From Saprospirales bacterium (GTDB lineage: Bacteria > Bacteroidota > Bacteroidia > Chitinophagales > JADIYW01), in the NCBI GenBank assembly GCA_016711605.1, contig JADJSS010000002.1:186001-250000 (forward strand): 64,000 nt of DNA, read 5' to 3'. Of the stretch, positions 26,122-37,516 are shown one piece after another. Position numbers and translations under genes: made by a program. The notes beneath the pieces were generated by a model. That model did no database searches. It had not been told where the DNA came from and saw only the letters and a list, made by a program, of their open reading frames with translations. Positions within the stretch are counted from its first letter, which is position 1, and every line of letters begins with the position of its first letter.

Positions 26122-27558
26122 TTAATTATTTATAATAAATGGCTTTATTTTGTCTGTTATTTGCCAATAATAACACATTTGTGAAACTTGAGAGGTCCAA
26201 GCAGTATCATTCAATGGCGACCAAGTCAATAAATTACATTTGTTGTCAAATACGGTTATTAATTCTTTCGAATTTTTTAACTCAATCATTCTTTCATACT
26301 GACAATCATTATCATTAAATTGTGGTTTGTCAGCATACATAAAGATCGCAAATATCACGGTTAAAAAACTATAATACAGCTTCTTTCTCTGTATAATTTC
26401 AGATGCTAAAAAAGTACTTCTTCCAACTAAATATAACAATGCAATGGTGATTGGCATAAACGTATCATATCTTATGATGTCAGGTCTATAAGGTCTATAA
26501 CCACCTAAAGGCAATAAGAAAATATAAAAAACTGACAAGAAGCTAATAATTTTTACTTCTCTATTTATTTGCTTATTTGTATTTTTTAAAGAAAATAAAT
26601 TAACGGCCAAAACTGCTACTATTAATAAAAAAGAAATGTCTTTAGTAAAATAGGTTTTTAATCTCATTATTAGTTTACCATACCTAAAACTTAATAATGT
26701 TGGTTCGCCGTTTTCCGAATTAAATGTACCTACATATTGTGAATACAAACAAAATAAAATAAATATAGACAAACAGCTAACTGTAAGAAAAGGTAATTTT
26801 TTTAATCTTGTTATAAAATCATTTTTGTTATTAATGCTACTAGATTGGATTCTATATTCTTTAACAAATAATGATAAAATTATTGAAATACTAATTAAAA
26901 CTCCAATAGGTGAGATGAGTGGTCCTGTCAAACTTAATACTAAAGCAAAAGTTGACCATACAATAAAAAATACAAACGAAAAGAATATACTTCTATTTTC
27001 AATTCTACAAATTAAAAAAGGAAGAAAATAAATCATTAGAAATGCAATTGGCATTGCGTAAAAAAAAGTGTAACTAATTGACTGATCAATTACACCAATT
27101 GAAGTATAGTAACCATGTGTTTGCATAAATGCAGAAAGAAACAAGAACATTAACAAGAATGATAATTTATTCCATTTTATTTTTCTCAATGCATAAATAC
27201 TAAGTAACAGAACAATTAGTAATTGAATTATTGTTTGATAAATACCAGTAAAAACGTAAATAAATTTTGCCTTATTCTTTGCAAGTGGTGAAAATATGTT
27301 GTACACATTTTTATAGTAAAATATCATTGCAGCATGTGAAAAAAACCGATTTGTAGCTGAATATTTCTCCTGTTTAAAAGCAGCTTTAAATCCAAATGGT
27401 TCTTGTAAAACAGTAGTATAATTCTTAGAAGGTGCAATTATTGCTGCCAAATCTCCATCCAGTGGTTTGTGTTCATGTTGTCGATATGAAAAATCAATAT
27501 CTGCAATGATTAATACACAAACAAGAATTTTAAATAATGTTGATTTAGAAATTCGCAT
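26122..27558 (-). CDS. Hypothetical multi-pass membrane protein
   Basis: The protein has 478 residues with about ten TM helices. The N-terminal loop (DIDFSYRQHEHKPLDGDLAAIIAPSKNY) has an acidic motif near the first helix, reminiscent of GT-C enzymes but not diagnostic. The C-terminus contains a soluble stretch ending ITDKIKPFIINN. It is the first gene of a three-gene membrane cluster that probably acts on surface glycans, lying after metZ with a 5-bp gap. No specific function is claimed. Confidence 0.55.
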   Translation of the reverse strand: MRISKSTLFKILVCVLIIADIDFSYRQHEHKPLDGDLAAIIAPSKNYTTVLQEPFGFKAAFKQEKYSATNRFFSHAAMIFYYKNVYNIFSPLAKNKAKFIYVFTGIYQTIIQLLIVLLLSIYALRKIKWNKLSFLLMFLFLSAFMQTHGYYTSIGVIDQSISYTFFYAMPIAFLMIYFLPFLICRIENRSIFFSFVFFIVWSTFALVLSLTGPLISPIGVLISISIILSLFVKEYRIQSSSINNKNDFITRLKKLPFLTVSCLSIFILFCLYSQYVGTFNSENGEPTLLSFRYGKLIMRLKTYFTKDISFLLIVAVLAVNLFSLKNTNKQINREVKIISFLSVFYIFLLPLGGYRPYRPDIIRYDTFMPITIALLYLVGRSTFLASEIIQRKKLYYSFLTVIFAIFMYADKPQFNDNDCQYERMIELKNSKELITVFDNKCNLLTWSPLNDTAWTSQVSQMCYYWQITDKIKPFIINN

Positions 27559-27563
27559 TATTT

Positions 27564-28739
27564 CTATTTACTCTTTTCTAACGCTTGTGCAATATCTGCT
27601 TTAATATCATCAATATGTTCTAAGCCAACGGAAACACGCACGGTGCCTCCAAAAATACCAGCAGCTTCACGAACGCTTTCTTCAATTTTACTATGTGTGG
27701 TTGATGCTGGATGCGTTGCTATCGTTCTACAATCACCTAAATTTGCAGTATGTGAAAACATTTCTAAACTATCTAAAAATTTGCGACCTCTATCAATGCC
27801 ACCTTTCACAATAAACGTAACCACGCCACCACCTTGCGACATTTGTTTTTTCGCTAAATCATATTGTGGATGCGATGGCAAAAATGGATAAATTGTTTTT
27901 TCTATTTCTGGATTTGTTTCTAACCACTTCGCTAATGCTAATGCGTTATCGCAGTGTCTGTCCATGCGTACATGTAAGGTTTCTAAACTTTTAGATAAAA
28001 TCCAAGCGTTGAATGGCGACATCGCTGGTCCTGTTTGGCGACAAAATGCACGTACTTCTTTTATCAAAGCAGCACTGCCTAATACTACACCACCACAAAC
28101 TCTGCCTTGTCCATCAATAAATTTTGTTGCTGAATGTGTAATGATGTCTGCACCATATTTTGCTGGTGTTTGCAAGTAAGGTGTTGCAAAACAATTATCA
28201 ATATTCACTAATAAATTATGTTTTTTACCAAGCGCACACAAGTGTTCCAAATCTATCAACACTAAACCAGGATTGGATGGTGTTTCAGCAAATATCATTT
28301 TGGTATTTGGCTGAATTAAACTTTCCCAAGTTTCTGGTTTATTAATATCATAAAATGAATATTCAATATTCCATTTTGGTAAAAATTCTTTAATAATTCT
28401 GGTTGATGACGCAAACAATGCAGACGATGCTAAAATATGATCACCTGATTTTAAAAATGTCATCAACGATGCAAACACAGCAGCCATACCTGTTGCGGTG
28501 CCGAAGCCATCTTCTGTTCCTTCTAATACACACATTTTTTCTACAAACTCATTTACGTTTGGATTTGAAAATCGAGAATAAATATTGTCAACATATTCAT
28601 CAGCAAATAATGCGCGCGCTTGTTCAGCATCATCAAATGTAAACGATGATGTTAAGTATAATGGAACGCTGTGTTCTCTGAAAGCGCGTTCGTGTTGTGT
28701 GCGTATTGCTTTTGTTGCGAAGTTGGTGTATTTTTTCAT
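27564..28739 (-). CDS. metZ: O-succinylhomoserine sulfhydrylase (Cys/Met metabolism PLP enzyme)
   Basis: The protein has about 391 residues from MKKYTNFATKAIRTQ at 28739; the in-frame ATG at 28778 lacks family similarity. It is a trans-sulfuration-family PLP enzyme with Schiff-base Lys in SATKFIDGQGRVCGG (about residue 204), YSRFSNPNV near the N-terminus, and VNIDNCFATPYLQ (PLP-binding Asp). Overall sequence is most like MetZ, which makes homocysteine directly from O-succinylhomoserine and sulfide. MetB (cystathionine gamma-synthase) cannot be excluded. It supplies the substrate for the MetH/MetF genes at 53-60 kb. No SAM riboswitch lies in its 60-bp leader. Confidence 0.88.
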   Translation of the reverse strand: MKKYTNFATKAIRTQHERAFREHSVPLYLTSSFTFDDAEQARALFADEYVDNIYSRFSNPNVNEFVEKMCVLEGTEDGFGTATGMAAVFASLMTFLKSGDHILASSALFASSTRIIKEFLPKWNIEYSFYDINKPETWESLIQPNTKMIFAETPSNPGLVLIDLEHLCALGKKHNLLVNIDNCFATPYLQTPAKYGADIITHSATKFIDGQGRVCGGVVLGSAALIKEVRAFCRQTGPAMSPFNAWILSKSLETLHVRMDRHCDNALALAKWLETNPEIEKTIYPFLPSHPQYDLAKKQMSQGGGVVTFIVKGGIDRGRKFLDSLEMFSHTANLGDCRTIATHPASTTHSKIEESVREAAGIFGGTVRVSVGLEHIDDIKADIAQALEKSK

Positions 28740-28840
28740 AATCGTATTGAGTATTGCGATATGCGAATTGCGTATCAAAATTATAAATCTATTTTATTAT
28801 TCTTAAGCATCGCAATACGTTGTACGCATTACGATGTACA

Positions 28841-29251
28841 TTATACAATTTCAAAACTATGTGTAATTTTTGCTGTTGAATTCAGCATATGTGTTACGCT
28901 GCAATATTTATCCATCGATAAATTAATTGCTTTTTCTACATTTTCTTTTTTTAAGTTTCCTTCTAAAACATAATGAATATGGATTTTTGTAAATACCATT
29001 GGATGTTCGGTTGCACGTTCTGCATTAACAGTTACTTTATAGCTTTTCACTTCTTCACGCATTTTTTTCAGCATTGATAACATGTCCATCGATGTGCAAC
29101 CACCTAGAGCCATCAATACCAACTGCATCGGACGCGCACCAAGGTCTTCGCCACCAATATCTGGTGAGCCATCCATTTGCACTACAATACCTTGTTCGTT
29201 CTTTGCTTCTAAATGAACTTTATTATTTACTCTTTCTATTTCAATTTGCAT
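28841..29251 (-). CDS. OsmC/Ohr family protein
   Basis: This 136-residue OsmC-fold thiol peroxidase-like protein has the two conserved redox Cys: Cys52 in LGGCTSMDML and Cys117 in DKYCSVTHML, with the family spacing. It probably reduces organic hydroperoxides. It belongs to the YhfA/OsmC branch rather than Ohr proper, judging from the start MQIEIERVNNKVHLEAKNE. It is a single gene between metZ and the porin-like gene. Confidence 0.9.
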   Translation of the reverse strand: MQIEIERVNNKVHLEAKNEQGIVVQMDGSPDIGGEDLGARPMQLVLMALGGCTSMDMLSMLKKMREEVKSYKVTVNAERATEHPMVFTKIHIHYVLEGNLKKENVEKAINLSMDKYCSVTHMLNSTAKITHSFEIV

Positions 29252-29316
29252 GTTATAAAGTTATTGGTTATAAGTTATTTGTTGTACGAAATCGATATTT
29301 TTTTAGTGTTAAAATG

Positions 29317-29345
29317 AAAAAAGTCCAACAATTGTCGGACTTTTT
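29317..29345. terminator. Rho-independent terminator
   Basis: AAAAAGTCC pairs with GGACTTTTT around a short palindromic centre (ACAATTGT). It sits between the porin-like gene stop (29371) and the OsmC start, and works for the minus-strand porin-like transcript. Confidence 0.8.
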
Positions 29346-29370
29346 ATTATTTACAGTTAAAAATTCTTTT

Positions 29371-30075
29371 TTAGAATTTGAATATTGCGTATAACTGTGC
29401 ACCTGTATGAAAGATTTTTTTAGTATCAGAAACAGAACCAATATTATATTTTGGATTCGTTGCATCAATTAAACCTTGATTTAATCGAGCACCAGCACCA
29501 AATCCTTTTTTTGAAATAAACTCAAAACCAACATTCAAGCCTGCATCGTATGGTTGGTAATATAAATCACCATCTGCATCTTTCGGATTGTTTTCTTTAT
29601 TGTTTATATCATTTGGAAATACTGGATTGTTGTTAAAATCAATTTTGGTTGTAGTTTGTACTTTAAATGAATATGAAGCAAAACCACCTACATTTAAGTT
29701 AAAAATTTTCTTTTTACCAATATAGAATTTCGCTATTAACGGCACATCTACTGAATAAAAATCAACAGTATAGCTACCACTTTTTACCAATGCGTTGGTT
29801 TCTAATTTTTCGCTTGCACCTTTATTAGAAAAAAGTGCGCCAGTTTCTAATGCGAAAACTTTACCAAATTTATGTTCAAATGTTACACCTATAACACCAC
29901 CTAATTTAGCTCTGTTTTTTGCTTTTTGTGCAGACTCATTTTCTACTGCAGCAGAGTTTATGCTAAATCCAGCAATTACACCACCTAAATTTTTACGTTC
30001 TGTTAAATCTCTGGCAAATGTTGAACTTGCTGTTAAGGCAAGCATCAATACTGCTAAAATTGTTTTCTTGTTCAT
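29371..30075 (-). CDS. Outer-membrane beta-barrel protein (PorT/porin family)
   Basis: The protein has 234 residues with a signal peptide (AVLMLALTASSTFA). The mature part is made of alternating-residue strands (GGVIGVTFEHKFGKVFALETGALFS, YSVDVPLIAKFYIGKK, LNVGGFASYSFKV) and ends with the aromatic-terminated strand GAQLYAIFKF typical of outer-membrane barrels. It belongs to the small beta-barrel family common in Bacteroidota. Transport or structural role unknown. A TTTG-N20-TATTTTTG promoter lies upstream, and a strong terminator follows. Confidence 0.85.
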   Translation of the reverse strand: MNKKTILAVLMLALTASSTFARDLTERKNLGGVIAGFSINSAAVENESAQKAKNRAKLGGVIGVTFEHKFGKVFALETGALFSNKGASEKLETNALVKSGSYTVDFYSVDVPLIAKFYIGKKKIFNLNVGGFASYSFKVQTTTKIDFNNNPVFPNDINNKENNPKDADGDLYYQPYDAGLNVGFEFISKKGFGAGARLNQGLIDATNPKYNIGSVSDTKKIFHTGAQLYAIFKF

Positions 30076-30160
30076 GGTATTGTTTTTACTTGTTTTACTA
30101 TTCCTTCTTTGTTCAACATAAAATTTTTATTTGTTTGATTTATATGAACAAATCTGAGTC

Positions 30161-30192
30161 CAAAAATAATCACAATTATTATTTTCAACAAA
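30161..30192 (-). promoter_or_regulatory. Putative Bacteroidota-type promoter of the porin-like gene
   Basis: The minus strand carries TTTG (30189-30192), a 20-bp spacer and TATTTTTG (30161-30168). This matches the Bacteroidota -33/-7 pattern (TTTG ... TAnnTTTG). It lies 86 bp upstream of the start codon. Confidence 0.45.
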
Positions 30193-30238
30193 AATACTTA
30201 GTATTAGGTAGTTTTTAGTGAGTATTTGTGACAAAAAG

Positions 30239-30264
30239 CCATGAAGGTTTTAAAACCTTCATGG
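30239..30264. terminator. Perfect 26-bp palindrome, terminator of the A2M gene
   Basis: CCATGAAGGTTTT and its exact complement form an uninterrupted palindrome 8 bp beyond the alpha-2-macroglobulin stop codon. As RNA it folds with a tight AU loop. Confidence 0.75.
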
Positions 30265-30272
30265 TCTATGTA

Positions 30273-33200
30273 TTATTTCTTCGTAATCGTAACACGTTCA
30301 CCTTTAGAGTGTGATTTAAATTCTGGTGCGTACATACTTTCTATTAATGTAATTCCATTGCTGAAGTTACCTGCAAGTGTTGCACGCAAATCGTATTCAA
30401 AAACATACGTGCCTTTTGGTAGCCAATCCATAAAGAAATGTGTAGCTACATCTTTGGTGCTTTCGTAATAGCCAAGACCGTCCTGATATTTGTATTGCGA
30501 CAACACATTGATTGGCTCAAAACCTGCAGCACGCATATCTTTCATGTGTACATATTCCATGTTTCTATCGGTGCGTATTTCAATGCGTACTTTCACCAAA
30601 TCACCAGGATTTATTGGTGTTTTGTCTGTTATTGCTACTAACACTTTTCCTGCTTTTGTATTGTCTTCTTTAAATAATTTTTTAGTCATTTTTAAAGCAG
30701 TTTCAGCACCCGTTATTTTATCTAAATCTTCAAAATATTGCCAATAAACTGCGCCATATGCTGGACCTTTATCTGATTTTTTTAATTCAATTTTTGCCAT
30801 TTCTGGTTTAATGTTTTCGCCAGTCCATTTTAATTTATAATAACCAGTTCCTGGCTCTACTGTTGCTCCTGATTTTATTGGATCTATCACCACTTTGTTC
30901 ATTTTCACTTCTACCAATTTATCCGATTTTATCCAATCTTTTCCTTGCAACAATAATGCATAACAAGCTTCGGCCGTTGCTTTTGTTGATTTCCATGATG
31001 TAGTTTGTTTTTGTTTCAACAACCAAACTTTCATTTCATCTACCGATTTATTATCATTCGCTACTTCTGTAAATGCTTCAATTAATAATGCTTGTGTTTC
31101 CACAGGTGCCTGATACCAATACCAACCACCAGTTTCATTGGCTTTCCAATACATTCCTAATTCTTCATTTGAAATAGAATTTTGTTTTAACGATGTAACT
31201 ATTTTATCAGCAGTTGGTTTTTCTTTATTGCGTTGCAACACTAAAGCAATCATTCCTTTGGAATATAAATCCTGTTTTAACCAATAATCTTTGGCTTGTT
31301 TGATAAAATAATCATACGCTTCCTGATTTTGTTTTTCTATTTTTTGACCAGAAAAAGAACGTGCATACAATGCATGAATACTGTTGTACCAAAGGTGATT
31401 TGTTTTCAGATAATCTTTGTCGTATTTTTTGATATTTTCTAAATCTTCACGCAATCTGTCATCTAAATAAGCAATTGCTTTCTGCATCATGTCGGCAATT
31501 TTTGTATCGTCTTTAATTTTTAAGACATCTAATTTTTCTAAATGACCCATGCCTTCGACAATATATTGCGTGATGTAACGATTGTCTTGCATACCAGGAA
31601 ACCAAGTAAAACCACCGTTTGGCGTTTGCATTTGCAATAATTTATCAAACGCTTTTTGTTTTTCATCAGCCATTTTTTGCAAATCAAACAATAATGCAAT
31701 TCGTTTCTTTTGTTCGGTTTCATTTTGAGCTTCGCGAACCCAAGGTGTTTCTTCTAACAATACAGATTTTAAATCTTGATTTTTTTCTAAGTTAGAAATC
31801 AACGCGTCTGTATTTTTCCACTTATCAAAAATGGTTTTGATTTTTGTCCCGAACGTTCGGGATTGATTTGCGATATATGATGCTAAACTATTTGCATAAA
31901 AACGAGAAAATAATTGTTCTGCGCATTCGTATGGATATTCCATCATGTATGGCAACGCTTGCACTGCATACCAAACTGGTTGCGATGACATTTCTAACGT
32001 TAAGCTATAATTTTTTAATGTAGTGGATTTATTGTTTAGTAATTTATCAAACGTGTACGATTTTTTATCGTTTCCGCGAACCCAAAGTGGCATCGTTTCG
32101 GTTACCATCATTCTGTTTGGCAATACTATTAACGATGCTTGTTCGCCATCACTGAAATTATCTGCTTGTGCGGTTACTTTGTAAGTGATAGCATCAATTC
32201 CTGCTGGAATTTTAAGTGTCCAACTCACCACAGTATTTTTTCCTTTTTCAACCGAAAAATTACGTTCGCCAATCGTGTTGAATTGTCCGCCAACTGCTTC
32301 CATTATTTTAAAAGAAATTTCTTTCATGGTTGTTGCATCATACAACACTAATTCTGTTTTTCCAGACAAATCTTTATCAGATAAATTAGAAATTTTTGTC
32401 GTGAATTCGAACTTATCACCTTCACGTAAAAAGCGCGGTGCGTTTGGTGTTACCATCAATTCTTTTTGTGTAACCACTGATTTTGTGAAGTATTGATAAT
32501 TCAATTCTTTAGTATGCGCCAATCCTAAAAAATTCCATTTGGTTAATGCTTCAGGCATTTGGAAATTTAAGATGATATTTCCATCTGCATCGGTTTGTAA
32601 TTGTGGAAAGAAGAACGCAGTTTCGTTTAAGTTGGTGCGTGGTGTAATATCTGGTTTTTTAGGTGGTGTAACTGGTTGTGCTGAATCAGTAGACCATGCA
32701 AAAGATTCATCTTTTGATATTTTGTTTCTTACAGTACCTAATTGTGCAAGCTCTTCATTACTTGCTTTTTCTGATTCTAGCATTTTTGGTGATGATGGTG
32801 AAGCGGTTACAGCCATATCATACATCACTTCACTTTTCATCATTACATCACCACCTCTACCATTTCCGTAATAAAATCTATTATAACCACCTAAACTTAA
32901 TCCAAATAAATTAAGTGCATCGTAATTGTGCCATGCATACTCTTTATACGGATTCCAATCTTTTGTGGTATATAAATTACTCGCTTTTGTACCAAAACAA
33001 TCAGCACCAAAACTACCTAACCAACCATTGTATGAATTTTGTCCTAAATAAAAATTAAAGCTGTGTGGTAAAAATGCATCTAACGAAGCATCGTACATAG
33101 TTGCTAATAATTCGCTGGCAAATTTTTCTTTGTTGGGTCCGGTAATTTTTAATTTCCATTGCTCTTTTGTGCCAGGCAATAATTTATCTCTGAATGTTAA

Positions 33201-33536
33201 CCATTCAATTTTTAAACTTTTATCTTCATAAGGAACATCTATAAAGTTTTTACCTAAAAAACTTCTGTTTTTATTTACGATAGCGTAGTTGATTTCAATA
33301 CCACCTTTGTAACTTTCTTTTATTGGAATTGTAAACGATTTTATCTCATTATTTAATTGGATTGTTTTCTTTTCAAGAATAGTTCCTTTAAATCCAACTT
33401 CAATAATTGCATACGCATTTGCCATTGATGAGCCAATTTGATATTGCACGTTTTCACCAGGTTTTACTGATGTTTTGTCAACATTAAAGAATGCAAATGT
33501 TTTTGGATTTGGTGTTTTATCATTTATCGAGTTCAC
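30273..33536 (-). pseudogene. Alpha-2-macroglobulin family protein, C-terminal part (frameshifted gene)
   Basis: These 1087 codons continue the gene begun at 36448. They contain the middle MG domains, the A2M core (LMVTPNAPRFLREGDKFEFT), and the thioester domain with YECAEQ (the CxEQ thioester motif) encoded near 31920. Alpha-toroid repeats follow (LLQMQTPNGGFTWFPGMQDN), then a receptor-binding-like C-terminal domain. The reading frame actually extends upstream of the ATG at 33536 without a start (AEIKLTPNSLQTGAYLIEFS), showing that this is a continuation and not an independent gene. A GNGRGGDVMMKSEVMYDMA stretch lies near 32830. Confidence 0.85.
31847..31862. repeat. Perfect 16-bp palindrome TCCCGAACGTTCGGGA inside the A2M gene
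   Basis: This perfect palindrome is inserted in frame between the thioester region and a helical repeat (SRTFGTKI). It is much richer in GC than its surroundings, suggesting acquisition of a short palindromic unit. Confidence 0.7.
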
Positions 33537-33628
33537 GAAAAAGTTCTTTTTAATTTCGATGAGATTTCCATTTTTATCTTTACATGAAAACTCAATTAGA
33601 TATGCACCTGTCTGTAAACTATTTGGAG

Positions 33629-36448
33629 TTAACTTAATTTCTGCTTGTTTGGAGTATTAAATGCATAAGAATTTACCAAAGTACCTTTTTGCCAGTTGCT
33701 CATCAAATCTTCTTTATCATAAATCTCGTATTGAAAATATTTATCGTGTTCTGGTTTTGATAAGATAAATTTATCAGGTTGATTCCATAGTCTTGCTTTT
33801 TTAGGATTTAAAGGTTCTATTAAATCATAAATTTTTACAGTAACATCCGTTGGTTCTGGTTGTCCGTTTAAATTATTGGTGGTTACAGTAATTTTATTTT
33901 CTTTTGCATTGTCAATTTTTTCTGAAACAGAAACATCTGCATCAATAGCTAAATAGCCAACTCTTACTGACGTTTCTGCACTATGCGTTTCGCCAGAAAT
34001 ATCAACTACATCAACAGAAACAGCATAATTAAAATATGGTTTCATGTTTTTATCTAATGTCAAATCTGGAACTGCATTAAAATCAATGGTGAAATTTCCA
34101 TTGTCATCTGTTTTCGTGGTGCCAACTGCAATAATTTTTTCTTGTGTGCGTGGAAACCAAGGACTGCGCCAGCCGAACCAACACCAAATTGGATATTGTG
34201 CTGTTCTGCGAACGGTATATTTTACTTCTGCATTATCTAAATTTGCACCAGCGTACGAAACTGCTTTTCCTGTTGCGCTAACTTTATCATTTAAGTTGTA
34301 TGCTTTTTTTATTGGATCAAAGGTCACTTCAAATTTTGGCCGTTTGTATTCTTCTATCTGAACTGCAGCACTTCCATAATCGGTAAACAATGTCATATTG
34401 CCTAACAAACCTGTGGTTGGTGCTGTGAACGATCCTGTAAATGATCCGTATTCGTTACTCGTAAATTCCTGTGTTTTGATGTCCTGATAATTAACATCTT
34501 TAAAAATTACACTGATTTTTTCCTTTGTGAAAATTTTATGTTTATCACCATCTTGTTGAGTAATAATTCCTTTAAAATAGATGGTTTGTCCAGGTCGATA
34601 AATACTTCTGTCTGTAAACAAATGCACTTGTTTTGATGGCACTGGCTCTTGTCGTTGGTAGTAAGTATGATAGTGCGCTTGGTCACTCGTTAAGAAATCA
34701 TCTTTGTAAGAAATATCAAACAAGAAATAATTATTGTTGTAATTGTAATTAGATTTTGATTCCATTTTTTTAGAAACAAAACCATTTGCATCACTTGTTG
34801 ATGTGCCTAATTCGGTACGTTTATACTTACGTGTTGAATAGTCATATTCGTTTCTGTAAAACTTAACTTTTGCATCTTTTAACGGTTGTCCGCTGTTTCT
34901 ATCTAACACATATAATTCATAATTTTCTGAATTATTTTCTTTGGTAACGTAACTGATTTGAGAAGAAAATAAGGTAGTTACGGCAACCGCTTCTTTTCCT
35001 GCATCAATCAAAAACTTATCGTTGGTAGATGCAATAATTGCGTAATAACCTTTATTAATTTTATCAATTTTTATTTCTGTAGAATGATCTAAATAATCAT
35101 CTGTAATTGGCAAATTCTGACTCCAAATGCGTATTGGTTTAATGGCATTTAAACGTTTGATGATATCTTTCTGCGTTTCTTTATCTTTTAAATTAAAGAT
35201 TTTGTCTTTATCAGAAAAATTGATTGGAATTATTTTTAGATAGATTTTATTGATGTTTTTAAAATTAACTAACGCTTTGAATGGTTCGTTCGGAATTACG
35301 GTTTCTTCGGTGGTTATGCTTAGATTTTTATGAAAGATAGTTTCGCGCAATGCAGCACAATTTGTAGCGCCTTCTGTATTCGGATAGTTTTTTATTGTTT
35401 CATCACAAATTGCCAATGCCTCTTTTAAACCACCAACTTTTGATGTGTTTGCTTCTTCATTATTTGAATTTTTTTGAACAATAATTTGCGCTATTTCAAA
35501 ATTAATAATTGCTGCAGTATTACATTTAGTGTATTCTGTTTTAATGCGTTTTAACGCTGTAAAATACAATTCTTCATTTTCAGATTTATTGAAATAATGT
35601 TCTTTAACAAACTGCAATCTTTTTAAATCAGCATCTGCTAATGCGTCTAAATTAGCATTATTGTTTAATCGAAACACCAACAAATCCTGATAAATTTTAA
35701 TAGCATTGAAATCGCCAGAATTTGCATCGCTAGTATCTAATCTTATTTTTACGAACTCGTTTGCAGTTGCAAAATAGTTTGCATTATCAATACTAAACGC
35801 ATCGGCTGGTTGATCGATGTTGCTTTTGGTATCACCAAAATAATCAATTGCTCTGTTTGCTAATAAATCATATAAAGTTGGCCGAAGCAATCTTGAACTT
35901 TTTTCTTTATTTAAAATTTCTGTGAATTCTGCAATTTTTGTGTTCTGCAAAAGTGTTTTATTTTCTAAAGAAGCTGAATAATTTTTATTGATCTCTTTAA
36001 ACAAGGTTTTCAAATCCCAAGTTTGAAAATCGTCCGATTGCTTTTCGGCAGTTTCGGTTCTGTTTTGAAATTTCCATGAATTTTGATTGAAATACTGAAA
36101 ATACAATTCGGCTAAAATACTTTGCAAAATGGCTTTTTCATTACCAGTAGATTGTGCAATGGAAGATTTAATTTCATTTACAATTTTTACTTCTGATTGC
36201 TCTTCTAAAGTCATCATGTATTTATATTTATACATAGATGCTTTTACAATTTGCGTTGTGTTATTGTCTTTACGTGCACTTTCAATAATTTTTTCAACTG
36301 CAGCTTGTGCGTCTTTGGTTTTGCCGTTATTTTCCAATTTTTCTACAGATTTCCACTGCGAATCGTAGTTATTTTGCGCCATTGCTTTTTGTTGAATGGT
36401 TAATAAAATTAGGATGATGAGTCCAGTTTTTTTGAATTGATGAATCAT
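33629..36448 (-). pseudogene. Alpha-2-macroglobulin family protein, N-terminal part (frameshifted gene)
   Basis: These 939 codons begin with a signal peptide (LIILILLTIQQKAMAQ), a roughly 350-residue helical region, then MG domains including the MG2 signature FTDRSIYRPGQTIYFKGI and YKRPKFEVTF. Bacterial A2M proteins are periplasmic or surface protease traps using a thioester bait mechanism. The frame ends SYAFNTPNKQKLS at 33629, while a neighbouring frame continues homologous sequence (NTPNKQ joined to AEIKLTPN). A single-nt indel near 33640 therefore splits a gene of about 2050 codons. Confidence 0.85.
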
Positions 36449-36479
36449 AATTTATAGCTAATTTATCTGATTATTTTTT

Positions 36480-36514
36480 TCACGCAAAGATTTAAAGAAG
36501 CAAAGTGCGCAAAG
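36480..36514. repeat. GCAAAG-word repeat, copy 1
   Basis: CACGCAAAG, then AAGCAAAG and TGCGCAAAG. A closely similar run (CACGCAAAGAGCGCAAAG then AGCAAAG) lies at 41491-41518. Both are in leader regions, upstream of the A2M-side DUF3089 3' end and of the GIN gene, respectively. Confidence 0.5.
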
Positions 36515-36530
36515 ATTCTATTTGATTTTT

Positions 36531-37502
36531 TTACTTAATTTTATTGTATTCAAAATATTTTTTAATACGCAAAGCAACATTTTCTCTGATATTGATATAG
36601 AATAAACTATAATCATAGATGTGATAATTTTTCATAGTCATTGGCACAAAACCTTCGCCTGGTTTTTGTATTTCTACAATTCCATTTCCATTTTTTGCAC
36701 CAAACAAATGTTTTACAATTTCATTTGATTTTTTGGTCAACGAACCATTATTTTCTTGCGAAGAAACAAATTCTTTATTGGTTGTCCAATCCAATGGATT
36801 CACAGAAACTGCATTATTGTACTCAGGAACAACGGAAATAATTTTTGAATCCATACCAAACGTTGAATACGAAATATAGCCACCAAACGTATCCGCTTTT
36901 TCAGAAATTTTTAAATATTGGAATTGATTTTCGTGCGTTGGAAAGCCAATGATATATGCTTCTACGAGTTGATTTTGCAATGGTTTTCCATCAAAATATT
37001 CGCGCAACAAACGTTGTGCATGCATGCTTCCTTGCGAGTGACCTGCAATAATAATTGGTTTGCCATTGTTGTAGTTTTTCAAATAATATTCAAAAGCAGC
37101 TTTTATATCTTGATAAGCAACATCAAATGCTTGTTCTGATTTTTCATTATTTTTAGTAAAAAAATTATGCAATGCTGCCTGACGATAGCGTGGTGCGTAG
37201 ACTTTGCAACTTTCATTAAATACACTTGCCTGATATTTGATTGGAAAGTCATCTGTTTGGTTGTTGATTGCTTTGTTGTCAATATTTGCATTGCCTTTAA
37301 AGCCTGTAACATCTGTTGTTGGATGAATAAAAAAAACATCTACTTGCGCACTATCTTGTTTGTTGGTTAAACCATTCGGTGTCCAATCTGCATTGTCTTT
37401 CATTGTAGGCAAAGCTGCCCAATTTTGCTGATTGGAATAATCGGTTGCTAAGCTACGATAGGTAGTTGCGATGAAGAATAATATGATGAGTTGTTTTTTC
37501 AT
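36531..37502 (-). CDS. DUF3089 alpha/beta-hydrolase, secreted
   Basis: This 323-residue protein has a signal peptide (LIILFFIATTYRSLA), the lipase-like nucleophile elbow GHSQGS near residue 158, and the DUF3089 start VDVFFIHPTTDV. It is probably a periplasmic esterase or lipase. Substrate unknown. Upstream it is preceded by a compact triple-hairpin repeat (37517-37594). Confidence 0.85.
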   Translation of the reverse strand: MKKQLIILFFIATTYRSLATDYSNQQNWAALPTMKDNADWTPNGLTNKQDSAQVDVFFIHPTTDVTGFKGNANIDNKAINNQTDDFPIKYQASVFNESCKVYAPRYRQAALHNFFTKNNEKSEQAFDVAYQDIKAAFEYYLKNYNNGKPIIIAGHSQGSMHAQRLLREYFDGKPLQNQLVEAYIIGFPTHENQFQYLKISEKADTFGGYISYSTFGMDSKIISVVPEYNNAVSVNPLDWTTNKEFVSSQENNGSLTKKSNEIVKHLFGAKNGNGIVEIQKPGEGFVPMTMKNYHIYDYSLFYINIRENVALRIKKYFEYNKIK

Positions 37503-37516
37503 TTTATATTTTTTGA

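Noticed and set aside
28403..28973. Plus-strand ORFs opposite metZ and OsmC
   Set aside because: They are shadows without a start context or family similarity.
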